Positions 35,507 to 44,308 of a stretch of 64,000 nt of DNA are shown piece after piece. Below the pieces are notes generated by a model, which was not told the DNA's origin, ran no database searches, and was given only the letters and a program-made list of their open reading frames with translations. The stretch spans positions 1,178,001 through 1,242,000 of the forward strand of contig NZ_CP134771.1 of assembly GCF_031880315.1 (NCBI RefSeq), written 5' to 3'. The stretch comes from Pseudomonas baltica. GTDB taxonomy: Bacteria; Pseudomonadota; Gammaproteobacteria; Pseudomonadales; Pseudomonadaceae. The position numbers were made by a program, and so were the translations under genes. Every line of letters begins with the position of its first letter. The stretch's first letter is position 1.

Positions 35507-36754
35507 CTACTGATAGCCCTTGGGAAACGGATTCGGCTCGATCAGCTCCGACTCGTGCACGACCTTGAACTGCCCGTCGGCCTGGACTTCGCCGATGCGC
35601 GCCTTGCTCCACAGGTGATGGTTGTCGTGGATCTTCACGTAGCCTTCAGGGGCGTTGGTCATCTCGATGCCAGGGGACGCGGCCACTACCTTGTCGACGT
35701 CGAAGCTACCGGCCTTTTCCACCGCCGCTTTCCACAGCCAGGGGCCCAGATAGGCGGCCTGGGTCACGTCGCCGATCACCGAATTGGGCCCGTACTTGGC
35801 CTTGAACGCCGCCACGAAGGCCTTGTTGGCGGGGTTGTCGAGGGACTGGAAGTACTTCATCGAGGCATAGAAGCCGACCATGTTCTCGCCGCCGATGCCG
35901 AGCAGTTCGTCCTCGGTCACCGACAGCGTCAGCAGGGTCTGTTTGTCCGCCGTTACGCCCGCGGCCTTGAGCTGCTTGTAGAAGGCCACGTTGGAGCCAC
36001 CGACCACGGCGGCGAACACCACGTCAGGTTTTTTCAGCTTGACCTTGTTGATCAACGAGCCGAACTGAGTGTTGCCCAGCGGGTAGTAGTCTTCGCCCAC
36101 CACGGTGCCGTGCAGCACGTTTTCGATGTGCTTGCGGGCAATCTTCATCGAGGTGCGCGGCCAGATGTAGTCCGAGCCAATCAGGTAGAAGGTCTTGGCG
36201 CCCTTCTCCTTGGCGATCCAGTCGAGGCTGGCGAGGATCTGCTGAGTGGCTTCCTGGCCGGTGTAGATGACGTTCTTCGACTGCTCGAGGCCTTCATAAA
36301 AGGTCGGGTAATAGAGCAGGCCGTTCTCTTTTTCGAACACCGGCAGCACCGCCTTGCGCGAGGCCGAGGTCCAGCAGCCGAACACCGTGGCGACCTTGTC
36401 GTTGACCAGCAGCTTGCGCGCTTTTTCGGCGAAGGTCGGCCAGTCCGAAGCGCCGTCTTCCTGGATCACCTTGATCTGCCGACCGAGGATGCCGCCCGAG
36501 GCGTTGATCTGCTCGATGGCCAGGCGCTCGGCCTGAATCGACCCGGTTTCGGAGATCGCCATGGTGCCGGTGGCCGAGTGCAGTTGGCCGACGGTGACGG
36601 TGGTGTCGGTGACCGCCAGCCCCGTGGTGTTGACGTCAGCCGCTTGGGCGAACTGGCCGAATACCGCGGCCGCGATCAGCGACAGGGTCGCTGCGCCTTT
36701 GACCAGGCCCGGCGGCAGAAACCGGCGGGTGCCCCTCGTTTTCATCAAGTCCAT
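35507..36754 (-). CDS. urtA: Urea/amide ABC transporter substrate-binding protein
   Basis: 415-residue periplasmic binding protein of the UrtA/FmdD type. Start at 36754 has AGGAG 7 nt upstream; the longer frame to 36862 lacks one. An Arg-rich N-terminus and hydrophobic core (GAATLSLIAAAVFGQFAQA) form the signal peptide. Diagnostic family blocks are TVTVGQLHSATGTMAISETG, IQEDGASDWPTFAEKARKLL, VFGCWTSASRKAVLPVFE and YYPTFYEGLEQSKN. First gene of the operon urtABCDE-fmdA-(fmdB-like), divergent from the sensor kinase. Confidence 0.92.
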   Translation of the reverse strand: MDLMKTRGTRRFLPPGLVKGAATLSLIAAAVFGQFAQAADVNTTGLAVTDTTVTVGQLHSATGTMAISETGSIQAERLAIEQINASGGILGRQIKVIQEDGASDWPTFAEKARKLLVNDKVATVFGCWTSASRKAVLPVFEKENGLLYYPTFYEGLEQSKNVIYTGQEATQQILASLDWIAKEKGAKTFYLIGSDYIWPRTSMKIARKHIENVLHGTVVGEDYYPLGNTQFGSLINKVKLKKPDVVFAAVVGGSNVAFYKQLKAAGVTADKQTLLTLSVTEDELLGIGGENMVGFYASMKYFQSLDNPANKAFVAAFKAKYGPNSVIGDVTQAAYLGPWLWKAAVEKAGSFDVDKVVAASPGIEMTNAPEGYVKIHDNHHLWSKARIGEVQADGQFKVVHESELIEPNPFPKGYQ

Positions 36755-36834
36755 CTTGCTGCTCCTGTGTGGAAGGGCGTCTGCGTTGTGGCAGCAAGAA
36801 TGCGGTGGCGGAACTTTTCCCGGTATACGCACCA

Positions 36835-36868
36835 TGACGTAGCGCCGTACGTCATTTGACATAGCGCC
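36835..36868. promoter_or_regulatory. Putative response-regulator operator between urtA and kinase
   Basis: Two direct repeats, TGACGTAGCGCC (36835-36846) and TGACATAGCGCC (36857-36868), start 22 bp apart, about two helical turns. An inverted repeat TGACGTA-N6-TACGTCA (36835-36854) overlaps them. The site lies between the divergent urtA and kinase genes, an apt place for the LuxR-type regulator encoded beside the kinase (inference). Confidence 0.6.
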
Positions 36869-36958
36869 AAGCGCCGGGATTTACGGCATTCTCGCGCTCG
36901 CATCAGGCACGCGCCCTGCATGCTGATTGCTCGCACCCCGCGCCTCTGGAGCTCAGCC

Positions 36959-39900
36959 TTGTCCATCCCCGGTACCCAACGCATCGCCAAGATCCGTCGT
37001 GACTACAACCGCTGGGTCGCTGACGAGAGCATGGAGGACTACGCCCTGCGCTACGCGCCCTCCTCGTTCCGGCGCTGGAGTGAGGGGCGCATCGTCAACA
37101 CCGCCTTGAGCTCGGTGTCGTTTCTGGTACTGGAGGCGGTGGGCGGCACCCTGGTAATGGACTATGGCTTCACCAACACCCTGTGGGCGGTGCTGGCGGT
37201 GGCGCTGATCATCCTGTTGACCGGCCTGCCGATCAGCTATTACGCAGCCCGCTACGGCGTCGACATGGACCTGCTGACCCGCGGCGCCGGCTTCGGCTAC
37301 ATCGGCTCGACCATCACCTCGCTGATCTACGCCAGCTTCACCTTCCTGTTCTTCGCGCTGGAGGCGGCGATCATGGCGCTGGCCCTGGAGCTGTACTTCC
37401 ACATCCCGCTGGCCTGGGGCTACGTGTTGTGTTCGGTGATCATCATTCCATTGGCCGCCTATGGCTTCACCCTCATCAGCCGGCTACAGATGTGGTCGCA
37501 GCCGTTGTGGCTGGCGTTGCTGATCGTGCCGTACGTATTCGTCATCTACAAAAGCCCGGGCACGCTCAGCGACTTCACCTCATTCGCCGGGCGCCATGGC
37601 GAGGCAGGCACCTTCGACCTGCTGCTGTTCGGTGCGGCGTTGAGCGTGGTGCTCTCCCTGGTGACGCAGATCGGCGAGCAGGTCGACTACATTCGCTTTT
37701 TGCCGCAGCGCACCGCGCAGAACAACCTGCGCTGGTGGACCGCGCTGCTGCTGGCAGGGCCCGGCTGGATCGTGCCCGGAGCACTGAAGCTGATGGCCGG
37801 AGCCTTTCTGGCGTTTTTGGCGATTCAGCATGAAGTGCCGGTGGCCCGCGCCGTCGAGCCTACGCAGATGTACCTGGTGGCCTACAGCTACGTGTTCAAC
37901 TCGCCGGAATGGGCGCTGGCAGCCATGGCGCTGCTGGTGGTCATCTCTCAGGTCAAGATCAACCTCACCAACGCTTACGCGGGCTCGCTGGCCTGGTCGA
38001 ACTTCTTCGCGCGCATGACCCACAGCCATCCGGGGCGCGTGGTGTGGCTGGTGTTCAACGTGGTCATCGCGTTGCTGCTGATGGAGATGGGCATCTTCGA
38101 CGCCATCGGCGAGGTGCTCGGCCTCTACGCTAACATCGCCATTGCCTGGATCGGCGCACTGGTGGCGGATCTGGTGATCAACAAGCCGCTGGGGCTGTCG
38201 CCGCCGCACATCGAGTTCAAGCGCGCGCACCTGTACGACGTCAATCCGGTGGGGGTCGGGGCCATGGGCGTGGCCTCCCTGGTGTCGATGCTCGCGCATT
38301 TCGGCTGGTTCGGCGCCTTGGCCCAGGCCGCTCCGCCGTTACTGGCGTTGATCACCGCCTTGATCGTGGCGCCGCTGATCGCGTGGGCAACCAAAGGACG
38401 CTACTACCTGGCACGGGAAAGCGACCCCGGCCTGCTGTATCCCCTGGGCACTACGGCGACGGTGACCTGCGGCGTGTGCAGCAACCCCTTCGAGCGCCCG
38501 GACATGGCCTGGTGCCCGGCGTATGCGTCGCCGATCTGCTCGCTGTGCTGTTCGCTGGAAGTGCGTTGCGGCGACCAGTGCAAACCGCGTTCGCGGCTGT
38601 TGATGCAAGTCGAGGATGGCCTGGCGCGGCTGTTGCCCAAGTCCTTCTCGCGCAACCTGCACACCCGCCTGGCCCACTACATGGGCATCCTCGCCGTGCT
38701 CATCGCGCTGCTCTCCGGCGCCTTGGCACTGGTGTACACCCAGGTCACCCACAACCTCGCCGAGCACTCCTGGCAAACCCAGCAAACCCTGACCCTGGCC
38801 TTCATCAAGGCGTTTCTGGCGCTGTGCGTCTTCGCCGCAGTGCTGGCCTGGTGGGTGGTGCTGACCCGCGAAAGCCGTCACGTGGCCCAGGAAGAATCCG
38901 AGCGCCAGACCGCCCTCCTGATGCAGGAAATCGAAGCCCACGAGCAGACCGACCTGGCCCTGCAGCGCGCCAAGGAAGCGTCCGAAGCCGCCAACGCCGC
39001 CAAGAGCCGCTACGTCACCGGCCTGTCCCATGAACTGCGCACGCCGCTCAACAGCATTCTCGGCTACACGCAGATTCTGCAGCGCGACGCCAGCACCCCG
39101 CCGCGCCAGCAGGAAGCCCTGGCGACTATCCTGCGCAACAGCTCGCACCTGCTGTCGCTGATCGACGGCCTGCTCGACGTGGCCAAGATCGAAGCCGGCA
39201 AGCTACGCCTGGAGCCGTCCGAAATCGCCTTCATGGATTTCATCCGCGACCTGGAGCGCCTGTTCGCGCCCGCCGCCCATGACAAGGGCCTGGGTTTCGG
39301 TCTGCAGATCATCGGCGAGCTGCCGCTTGTGGTGCGTGGCGACGAGAAACGCGTACGGCAGATCCTCATCAACCTGCTGGGCAACGCGGTGAATTTCACC
39401 GACAGCGGCGAAGTCTGCCTGCGAGTCAGCTATCGCCGCCAGACCGCTACTTTCGAGATCATCGACAGTGGCATCGGCATCGCCGAAGACCAGCTGGAGC
39501 GGATCTTCCAGCCATTCGAGCGCGGCGAGATCGACCGCCACGACAACGGCGTCGGCCTCGGTCTGACCATCACGCGGATGCTCACGGCCCTGATGGGCGG
39601 CGAGATTTCGGTCAGCAGCGTGCCGGGTGCCGGTACGCGTTTCCAGGTGCGGCTGTTTCTATCAGAAGTGCGGGTGCCCAAGGCGATCATCCATGCCGAC
39701 CACGATCTCATCGGCTATGCCGGGCCACCACGACTGGTGCTGGTGGTGGACGACCATGTCGAGCATCGCCAGGTCATCAGCGGCATGCTCACACCGTTAG
39801 GCTTCAACGTCGTCCAGGCCGCCAACGGGCAGGAAGCGATCCGCCAGGTGTCGTTGCTCAAGCCGGACCTGATCCTCATGGACCTGTCCATGCCGCAGAT

Positions 39901-40357
39901 GGACGGTTGGGAAACCAGCCGCCTGATCCGCCGCAACGTGCAATGCCTGGCGCCCATAGTGGTGGTGTCGGCCCACGCCAATGCGCTCGCCGACGAACGT
40001 GCCGATCATGACCTGGGGCCTATCGATTACTTGGCCAAACCGGTGCTCCTGCAGCACCTGCTCGACCGCATCGAACACCACCTGCAACTGACCTGGCTGC
40101 GGGCTGCACCGGCACTGGCGGCCCCCGTGGCGCCGCACCGGGCGCTGGCCAGGGCGGAGCTGGCGCTGCTGCGCGAGTTGTGCGCCGATGGCGACATGAT
40201 CGAGCTGCAAGAGCAGCTCGCGAGTATCGAACAACGCTGGCCCGACAGCGCCACCGCAATCGCGCGGTTGCGCACCCTGGCCCGGGGCTTTCGCCTGGAT
40301 GAACTGAATCGGGTACTCACAGAGAGCATCAATGAACATTCCCGCGAGCGCCTCTAA
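36959..40357 (+). CDS. NCS1-transporter-fused hybrid histidine kinase
   Basis: About 1132 residues. Residues 1-500 form a 12-helix NCS1 (cytosine/purine/allantoin permease-type) domain starting IPGTQRIAKIRRDYNRWV. Next is a Cys-rich segment (CGVCSNPF, AWCPAYASPICSLCC, CGDQC; nine Cys in about 40 residues, possibly metal-binding), two more helices, a coiled coil, the HisKA H-box SHELRTPLNS (His near 691), HATPase boxes GNAVNFTDSG and NGVGLGLT, and a receiver domain (VVDDH, ILMDLSMPQMDGW). The TTG at 36959 has GGAG 7 nt upstream and sits at the family start; an ATG at 36920 without an RBS would add 13 residues. A transporter turned sensor, presumably for a small nitrogen compound. Confidence 0.88.
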   Translation: MSIPGTQRIAKIRRDYNRWVADESMEDYALRYAPSSFRRWSEGRIVNTALSSVSFLVLEAVGGTLVMDYGFTNTLWAVLAVALIILLTGLPISYYAARYGVDMDLLTRGAGFGYIGSTITSLIYASFTFLFFALEAAIMALALELYFHIPLAWGYVLCSVIIIPLAAYGFTLISRLQMWSQPLWLALLIVPYVFVIYKSPGTLSDFTSFAGRHGEAGTFDLLLFGAALSVVLSLVTQIGEQVDYIRFLPQRTAQNNLRWWTALLLAGPGWIVPGALKLMAGAFLAFLAIQHEVPVARAVEPTQMYLVAYSYVFNSPEWALAAMALLVVISQVKINLTNAYAGSLAWSNFFARMTHSHPGRVVWLVFNVVIALLLMEMGIFDAIGEVLGLYANIAIAWIGALVADLVINKPLGLSPPHIEFKRAHLYDVNPVGVGAMGVASLVSMLAHFGWFGALAQAAPPLLALITALIVAPLIAWATKGRYYLARESDPGLLYPLGTTATVTCGVCSNPFERPDMAWCPAYASPICSLCCSLEVRCGDQCKPRSRLLMQVEDGLARLLPKSFSRNLHTRLAHYMGILAVLIALLSGALALVYTQVTHNLAEHSWQTQQTLTLAFIKAFLALCVFAAVLAWWVVLTRESRHVAQEESERQTALLMQEIEAHEQTDLALQRAKEASEAANAAKSRYVTGLSHELRTPLNSILGYTQILQRDASTPPRQQEALATILRNSSHLLSLIDGLLDVAKIEAGKLRLEPSEIAFMDFIRDLERLFAPAAHDKGLGFGLQIIGELPLVVRGDEKRVRQILINLLGNAVNFTDSGEVCLRVSYRRQTATFEIIDSGIGIAEDQLERIFQPFERGEIDRHDNGVGLGLTITRMLTALMGGEISVSSVPGAGTRFQVRLFLSEVRVPKAIIHADHDLIGYAGPPRLVLVVDDHVEHRQVISGMLTPLGFNVVQAANGQEAIRQVSLLKPDLILMDLSMPQMDGWETSRLIRRNVQCLAPIVVVSAHANALADERADHDLGPIDYLAKPVLLQHLLDRIEHHLQLTWLRAAPALAAPVAPHRALARAELALLRELCADGDMIELQEQLASIEQRWPDSATAIARLRTLARGFRLDELNRVLTESINEHSRERL

Positions 40358-40991
40358 GGGCACCATCCTGATCGTCGACGATGCGCCGGATAACCTGGCG
40401 CTGCTCTCCGACGCGCTGGATGATGCCGGCTACCGGGTGCTGGTGGCGCTGGACGGCACCAGCGCCCTGAGCCGCATCCAGCGCCGCCGCCCGGACCTGA
40501 TCCTGCTGGACGCGCTGATGCCGGGGCTGGACGGTTTCGACACCTGCCGGCAGATCAAGGCCGATGCCATGAGCGCGGACATCCCGGTGCTGTTCATGAC
40601 CGCACTGACCGAGAGCGAGCACGTGGTCAAAGGCTTCGAAGCCGGCGCGATCGACTACGTGACCAAGCCCATCGAGTGTAACGAGGTGCTTGCACGGATC
40701 GCCTCGCACCTGCGCACCGCGCGCATCCTGCAGTCGGCGACCACGCGCAAGGCAAGCTTCGAGGATGCTTCGGCGCAGCGCTGCCTGGCGACCCGCTTCG
40801 CCCTGACCGAGCGGGAAATCGAAGTGCTGCACTGGGTCACCTGCGGCAAGACCAACAAGGACATCGGCGACATCCTCGGCCTCAGCCCGCGCACGGTGAA
40901 CAAGCACCTGGAACACATCTACATCAAGCTCGGCGTCGAGACCCGCACGGCCGCGACCTCGGTGGCGCTGTCGGCCCTCAACGGCCAATGA
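40332..40991 (+). CDS. LuxR/NarL-type response regulator
   Basis: 219 residues: receiver domain with IVDDAPDN near 15, phospho-Asp in LILLDALMPGLDG near 60 and K of VTKPIE near 112; a LuxR-type HTH follows (LTEREIEVLHWVTCGKTNKD...LGLSPRTVNKHLEHIYIKLG, about 155-205). The ATG lies 26 bp inside the kinase gene, so the pair is co-translated and is a cognate two-component system. It sits between the urt-fmd and nit operons and is the best candidate regulator of either. Confidence 0.92.
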   Translation: MNIPASASKGTILIVDDAPDNLALLSDALDDAGYRVLVALDGTSALSRIQRRRPDLILLDALMPGLDGFDTCRQIKADAMSADIPVLFMTALTESEHVVKGFEAGAIDYVTKPIECNEVLARIASHLRTARILQSATTRKASFEDASAQRCLATRFALTEREIEVLHWVTCGKTNKDIGDILGLSPRTVNKHLEHIYIKLGVETRTAATSVALSALNGQ

Positions 40992-41027
40992 GCCTCTACC
41001 GGCAGCACCACGAACTTTCGTGGTTTT

Positions 41028-41065
41028 CCCTACGCAACTTCGTATTAACACGAAGTTGCGTAGGG
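41028..41065. repeat. Perfect 16-bp inverted repeat after the response regulator
   Basis: CCCTACGCAACTTCGT and ACGAAGTTGCGTAGGG around a 6-nt AT-rich loop (41044-41049), 37 bp beyond the regulator stop. It is not of the REP class. It can act as terminator of the two-component operon (little U-tract) or as an upstream operator for the nit operon. Confidence 0.75.
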
Positions 41066-41153
41066 ATCCGGGCGGTGCAGAACCCCGTATAAAAACCGGA
41101 TCAGCTGCGTTTATGCCTTACGCATCAGCCAGTTAGATAATAGCTTCGCGCCC

Positions 41154-41168
41154 TGGCACGTCCTTCGC
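41154..41168 (+). promoter_or_regulatory. Probable sigma-54 promoter of the nit operon
   Basis: TGGCACGTCCTTCGC matches the -24/-12 consensus TGGCAC-N5-TTGC with one mismatch; the invariant GG and GC are correctly spaced by 10 bp. It lies about 70 bp upstream of nitB. A sigma-54 promoter suits a nitrogen-starvation operon and needs an enhancer-binding activator, none of which is encoded in this window. Confidence 0.65.
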
Positions 41169-41239
41169 ACTGCACCGCTGTAACCCGATCAGCCGCTCTC
41201 GGCCATCGATAACAGCGACGCAACAACGGAGATGACGAC

Positions 41240-41722
41240 ATGCCAAACGTGGACATTGCTCACTATCAAGACGGCGACTTCCTGGTCAACTACGAAGAAA
41301 AGGTCTTCGAGGACGTCAAGGCCGAACCGGGTGAAAAAGCGCTGTTGACGTTCCACACCATTGCCTTCGAAGGTTCCATCGGCCTGGTCAACCTGTTGCA
41401 GGCCAAACGCTTGCTGCGCAAGGGCTTCGAAACCAAGATCCTGTTGTATGGCCCAGGCGTGCAACTGGGCGTGCAACGCGGCTTCCCGACCCTGGGCGCC
41501 GAGGCCTTTCCGGGGCACCTGGCGGTCAACAACCAGATCAAGGCGTTCATGGCCGAAGGCGGTGAGGTATACGCCTGTCGCTTCGCCTTGCAGGCCCTGT
41601 ACGGGCAGACCGAAAAAGCCCTGATCGAAGGTATTCGCCCGATCAATCCGCTGGACGTCATGGACCTGCGCCTGCTGATGCGCCGTGAAGGCGCGATGAT
41701 CATTGATACCTGGACGGCGTAG
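41240..41722 (+). CDS. nitB: NitB, MSMEG_0572/Sll0783-family nitrogen-starvation protein
   Basis: 160 residues beginning [20 protein letters not shown], the MSMEG_0572/Sll0783 family. The middle reads [24 protein letters not shown], resembling a DsrE-like fold, and the end is [12 protein letters not shown]. First gene of the Nit1C operon; a GGAG element precedes the ATG. Its biochemical role is unknown, though the family is induced by nitrogen starvation in cyanobacteria and is a fixed member of Nit1C clusters. Confidence 0.88.
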   Translation: MPNVDIAHYQDGDFLVNYEEKVFEDVKAEPGEKALLTFHTIAFEGSIGLVNLLQAKRLLRKGFETKILLYGPGVQLGVQRGFPTLGAEAFPGHLAVNNQIKAFMAEGGEVYACRFALQALYGQTEKALIEGIRPINPLDVMDLRLLMRREGAMIIDTWTA

Positions 41723-41735
41723 CTCGACTTGCCGG

Positions 41736-41820
41736 CCCCTTCGCGGGCAAGCCTTGCTCCCACAGGTGTACCGCTCTGCATCTGCTTGCACTGTGGGAGC
41801 AAGGCTTGCCCGCGAAGGGG
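41736..41820. repeat. REP palindrome pair between nitB and nitC
   Basis: Perfect 30-bp arms (41736-41765 and 41791-41820) around a 25-nt spacer. It splits the first two genes of the nit operon. Confidence 0.92.
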
Positions 41821-41875
41821 GCCTCACAGCCGCCATAGATCACAGCACCCGCCACCCATCCAGAGGCCCGTCACC

Positions 41876-42829
41876 ATGCCCATCATCCGCGCCGCCGCCG
41901 TCCAGTTCAGCCCCGTGCTGTACTCCCGCGAGGCCACTGTCGCCAAGCTCTGCGCCACCGTGCTCGAACTGGGCCGCGAAGGCGTGCAGTTCGCGGTATT
42001 CCCCGAAACCGTGGTGCCCTACTACCCCTATTTCTCCTTCGTGCAGCCGCCCTTCGCCATGGGCAAGCAACACCTCAAGCTGCTCGAACAATCCGTCACC
42101 GTGCCCTCGGACGTCACCCGCCAAATCGGCGAGGCGTGCCGCGAAGCCGGGATCGTCGCCTGCATCGGCGTCAACGAGCGCGACGGCGGCACCCTCTATA
42201 ACGCGCAACTGCTGTTCGACGCCGACGGCAGCCTGATCCAGCACCGGCGCAAGATCACCCCCACCTATCACGAACGCATGGTCTGGGGCCAAGGCGACGG
42301 CTCCGGGCTGCGCGCCACCGACAGCGCGGTCGGGCGCATCGGCGCGCTGGCCTGCTGGGAACACTACAACCCGCTGGCCCGCTACGCGCTGATGGCCGAC
42401 GGCGAGCAGATCCACGCGGCGATGTTCCCCGGCTCCCTGGTGGGGCAGATTTTCGCCGAGCAGATGGAGGTCACCATTCGCCACCACGCCCTGGAAAGCG
42501 GTTGCTTTGTGGTCAACGCCACCGCCTGGCTGGATGCCGAGCAGCAGGCGCAAATCATGACCGACACCGGCTGCGCACTGGAGCCGATCAGCGGCGGCTG
42601 CTTCACCGCCATCGTCTCCCCGGAAGGCAAGGTGCTCGGCCAGCGCACAGAGGGCGAAGGCGCGGTGATCGCCGACCTGGACTTCGCCTTGATCGACAAA
42701 CGCAAACGCATGATGGATTCGGTGGGGCACTACAGCCGGCCGGAATTGCTGAGCCTGCTGATCGATCGGCGGGCGACGGCGCATGTGCATGAGCAGCAAC
42801 AGACTTGCGGGGAGCACAGCCATGAATGA
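41876..42829 (+). CDS. nitC: NitC, Nit1-type nitrilase
   Basis: 317-residue carbon-nitrogen hydrolase of the Nit1 group. The catalytic triad is visible: Glu in [10 protein letters not shown] near 46, Lys in [11 protein letters not shown] near 128 and Cys in [16 protein letters not shown] near 162. ATG 41876 has AGAGG upstream and starts [13 protein letters not shown]. In Pseudomonas fluorescens NCIMB 11764 the Nit1C nitrilase is needed for growth on cyanide as nitrogen source; that is the best functional guide, but the true substrate may be an organic nitrile made by the cluster. The stop overlaps nitD by 8 bp. Confidence 0.9.
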   Translation: MPIIRAAAVQFSPVLYSREATVAKLCATVLELGREGVQFAVFPETVVPYYPYFSFVQPPFAMGKQHLKLLEQSVTVPSDVTRQIGEACREAGIVACIGVNERDGGTLYNAQLLFDADGSLIQHRRKITPTYHERMVWGQGDGSGLRATDSAVGRIGALACWEHYNPLARYALMADGEQIHAAMFPGSLVGQIFAEQMEVTIRHHALESGCFVVNATAWLDAEQQAQIMTDTGCALEPISGGCFTAIVSPEGKVLGQRTEGEGAVIADLDFALIDKRKRMMDSVGHYSRPELLSLLIDRRATAHVHEQQQTCGEHSHE

Positions 42830-44294
42830 CTCGACGATTTTGCGCAAGCTGCAAGGGCCTCTTCGCGGGCAAGCCTTGCTCCCACAGGTGTGCGGCTCGG
42901 ATTCGGACAGTGCCGTTCACCCTTTGGGACCACAGCTTGCTGGCAAGCTGCAAGGGCCTCTTCGCGGGCAAGCGTTGCTCCCACAAGTGTACGGCTCGGC
43001 TTCGGACAGTGCCGTTCACCCTGTGGGACCACAGCTTGCTGGCAAGCTGCAAGGGCCTCTTCGCGGGCAAGCCTTGCTCCCACAAGTGTACGGCTCGGCT
43101 TCGGACAGTGCCGTTCACCCTGTGGGAGCACAGCTTGCTGGCGAAGACGTCGGCAAGCACGCCCCGGATCCCAAGCGTACGCCTGTGGGAGCAAGGCTTG
43201 CCCGCGAAGGCAGCACCGCCAGTCCCGACCTGCTCGCCGAACTGCAGTGCCACGGTGTGCGCTGGCAAGGCGCCGACGGCCTGGCGCGCAAGGGCGGCGC
43301 CGGGCCCTCGGATCACAAGGCCCTGAGCCTGGGCGAGCACACCGCCATGGTGCCGATGCTCAACCGCGCCTCGCTCGACTCGCCCTACTCCGCCGTGCCC
43401 GACAGCAGCGGCGCCCAGGCGCTGATCTTTCGCGAGGGCCTGCAAGTTGGCCAGGTGCAGCTGCCCGGCGTGCCGAAGTTCTACGGCCTGAACACCGAGG
43501 ACGGCATCCCCTACTGGAAGATCGCCACCCTGCACAGCAAGGACGTCCTCGCCACCACCGTCCTGCAACACTGCATCCGCATGAACGAAGCCGCCACCTC
43601 GTGCCAGTTCTGCGCCATCGGCCAGTCGCTGGCGAGCGGCAAGACCATCGCTCGCAAGCGCCCCGCACAACTCGCCCAAGTGGCCAAGGCCGCCGTCGAG
43701 CTGGACGGCGTCAAGCACATGGTGATGACTACCGGCACGCCGCAGACCAGCGATCGCGGCGCCGCCATCCTCTGTGAATCGGCAGCCGCCGTGACCGCCG
43801 TGGTCGACCTGCCGATCCAGGCGCAGTGCGAGCCGCCCGACGACGACGCGTGGTTCCAGCGCCTCAAGGACAGCGGCGTGGTATCTCTGGGCATGCACCT
43901 GGAAGCCGTCACCGACGCGGTGCGCCAACGCATCATGCCGGGCAAGGCCGAAGTGCCGCTGGAGCGTTACTTCAGCGCCTTCGACGCCGCCGTGCAGGTG
44001 TTCGGCCGCGGCCAGGTGAGCACCTACATCCTCGCCGGCCTGGGCGACAGCGAAGACGCCATCGCGCAGATGAGCGAACGCCTGGCCAGCGTCGGGGTGT
44101 ATCCCTTCGTGGTGCCCTTCGTGCCCATCGACGGCACCCCCCTGGCACGCCACCCCAAGCCCGACAGCGCCTTCATGCAACGCCTCTACCCGCGCATCGG
44201 CGCCAGCCTGCGCAAGCACGGCCTGCACTCGGACAACATCAACGCCGGCTGCGCCAAATGCGGCGCCTGCTCGGCCCTCAAACACCACGAGTAA
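42822..44294 (+). CDS. nitD: NitD, MSMEG_0568-family radical SAM protein with in-frame REP array
   Basis: 490 residues from ATG 42822, behind GGGGAG and overlapping the nitC stop. Residues 1-9 are MNDSTILRK; about 10-130 are encoded by three 33-residue tandem repeats ([17 protein letters not shown]...) plus a REP half-unit; the normal MSMEG_0568 protein begins near [15 protein letters not shown]. The radical SAM core has C-x9-C-x2-C ([15 protein letters not shown]) and [15 protein letters not shown]; a second Cys group GCAKCGACS lies at the C-terminus. The frame is open across the whole array. Without it the protein would be about 370 residues, the usual size. Reaction unknown. Confidence 0.85.
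   Translation: MNDSTILRKLQGPLRGQALLPQVCGSDSDSAVHPLGPQLAGKLQGPLRGQALLPQVYGSASDSAVHPVGPQLAGKLQGPLRGQALLPQVYGSASDSAVHPVGAQLAGEDVGKHAPDPKRTPVGARLAREGSTASPDLLAELQCHGVRWQGADGLARKGGAGPSDHKALSLGEHTAMVPMLNRASLDSPYSAVPDSSGAQALIFREGLQVGQVQLPGVPKFYGLNTEDGIPYWKIATLHSKDVLATTVLQHCIRMNEAATSCQFCAIGQSLASGKTIARKRPAQLAQVAKAAVELDGVKHMVMTTGTPQTSDRGAAILCESAAAVTAVVDLPIQAQCEPPDDDAWFQRLKDSGVVSLGMHLEAVTDAVRQRIMPGKAEVPLERYFSAFDAAVQVFGRGQVSTYILAGLGDSEDAIAQMSERLASVGVYPFVVPFVPIDGTPLARHPKPDSAFMQRLYPRIGASLRKHGLHSDNINAGCAKCGACSALKHHE
42849..43212. repeat. 99-bp tandem REP/BIME array inside nitD
   Basis: Three 99-bp units begin at 42849, 42948 and 43047, followed by a REP half-unit to about 43212. Units differ at only a few positions. 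Each carries CGCGGGCAAGCCTTGCTCCC and an opposing CCACAGCTTGCTGGC palindrome. The unit is 33 codons, so copy-number change keeps the nitD frame. Confidence 0.95.
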
Positions 44295-44308
44295 AGGGAG
44301 CGCAATCC

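Noticed and set aside
42849..43145. CRISPR-like or VNTR intergenic array
   Set aside because: It lies inside the open nitD frame, and the start upstream of it is the only one with a ribosome site. It is best treated as part of nitD.
43348..44294. nitD starting after the repeats
   Set aside because: The first downstream Met would remove the conserved segment [15 protein letters not shown] and has no ribosome site or coupling to nitC.
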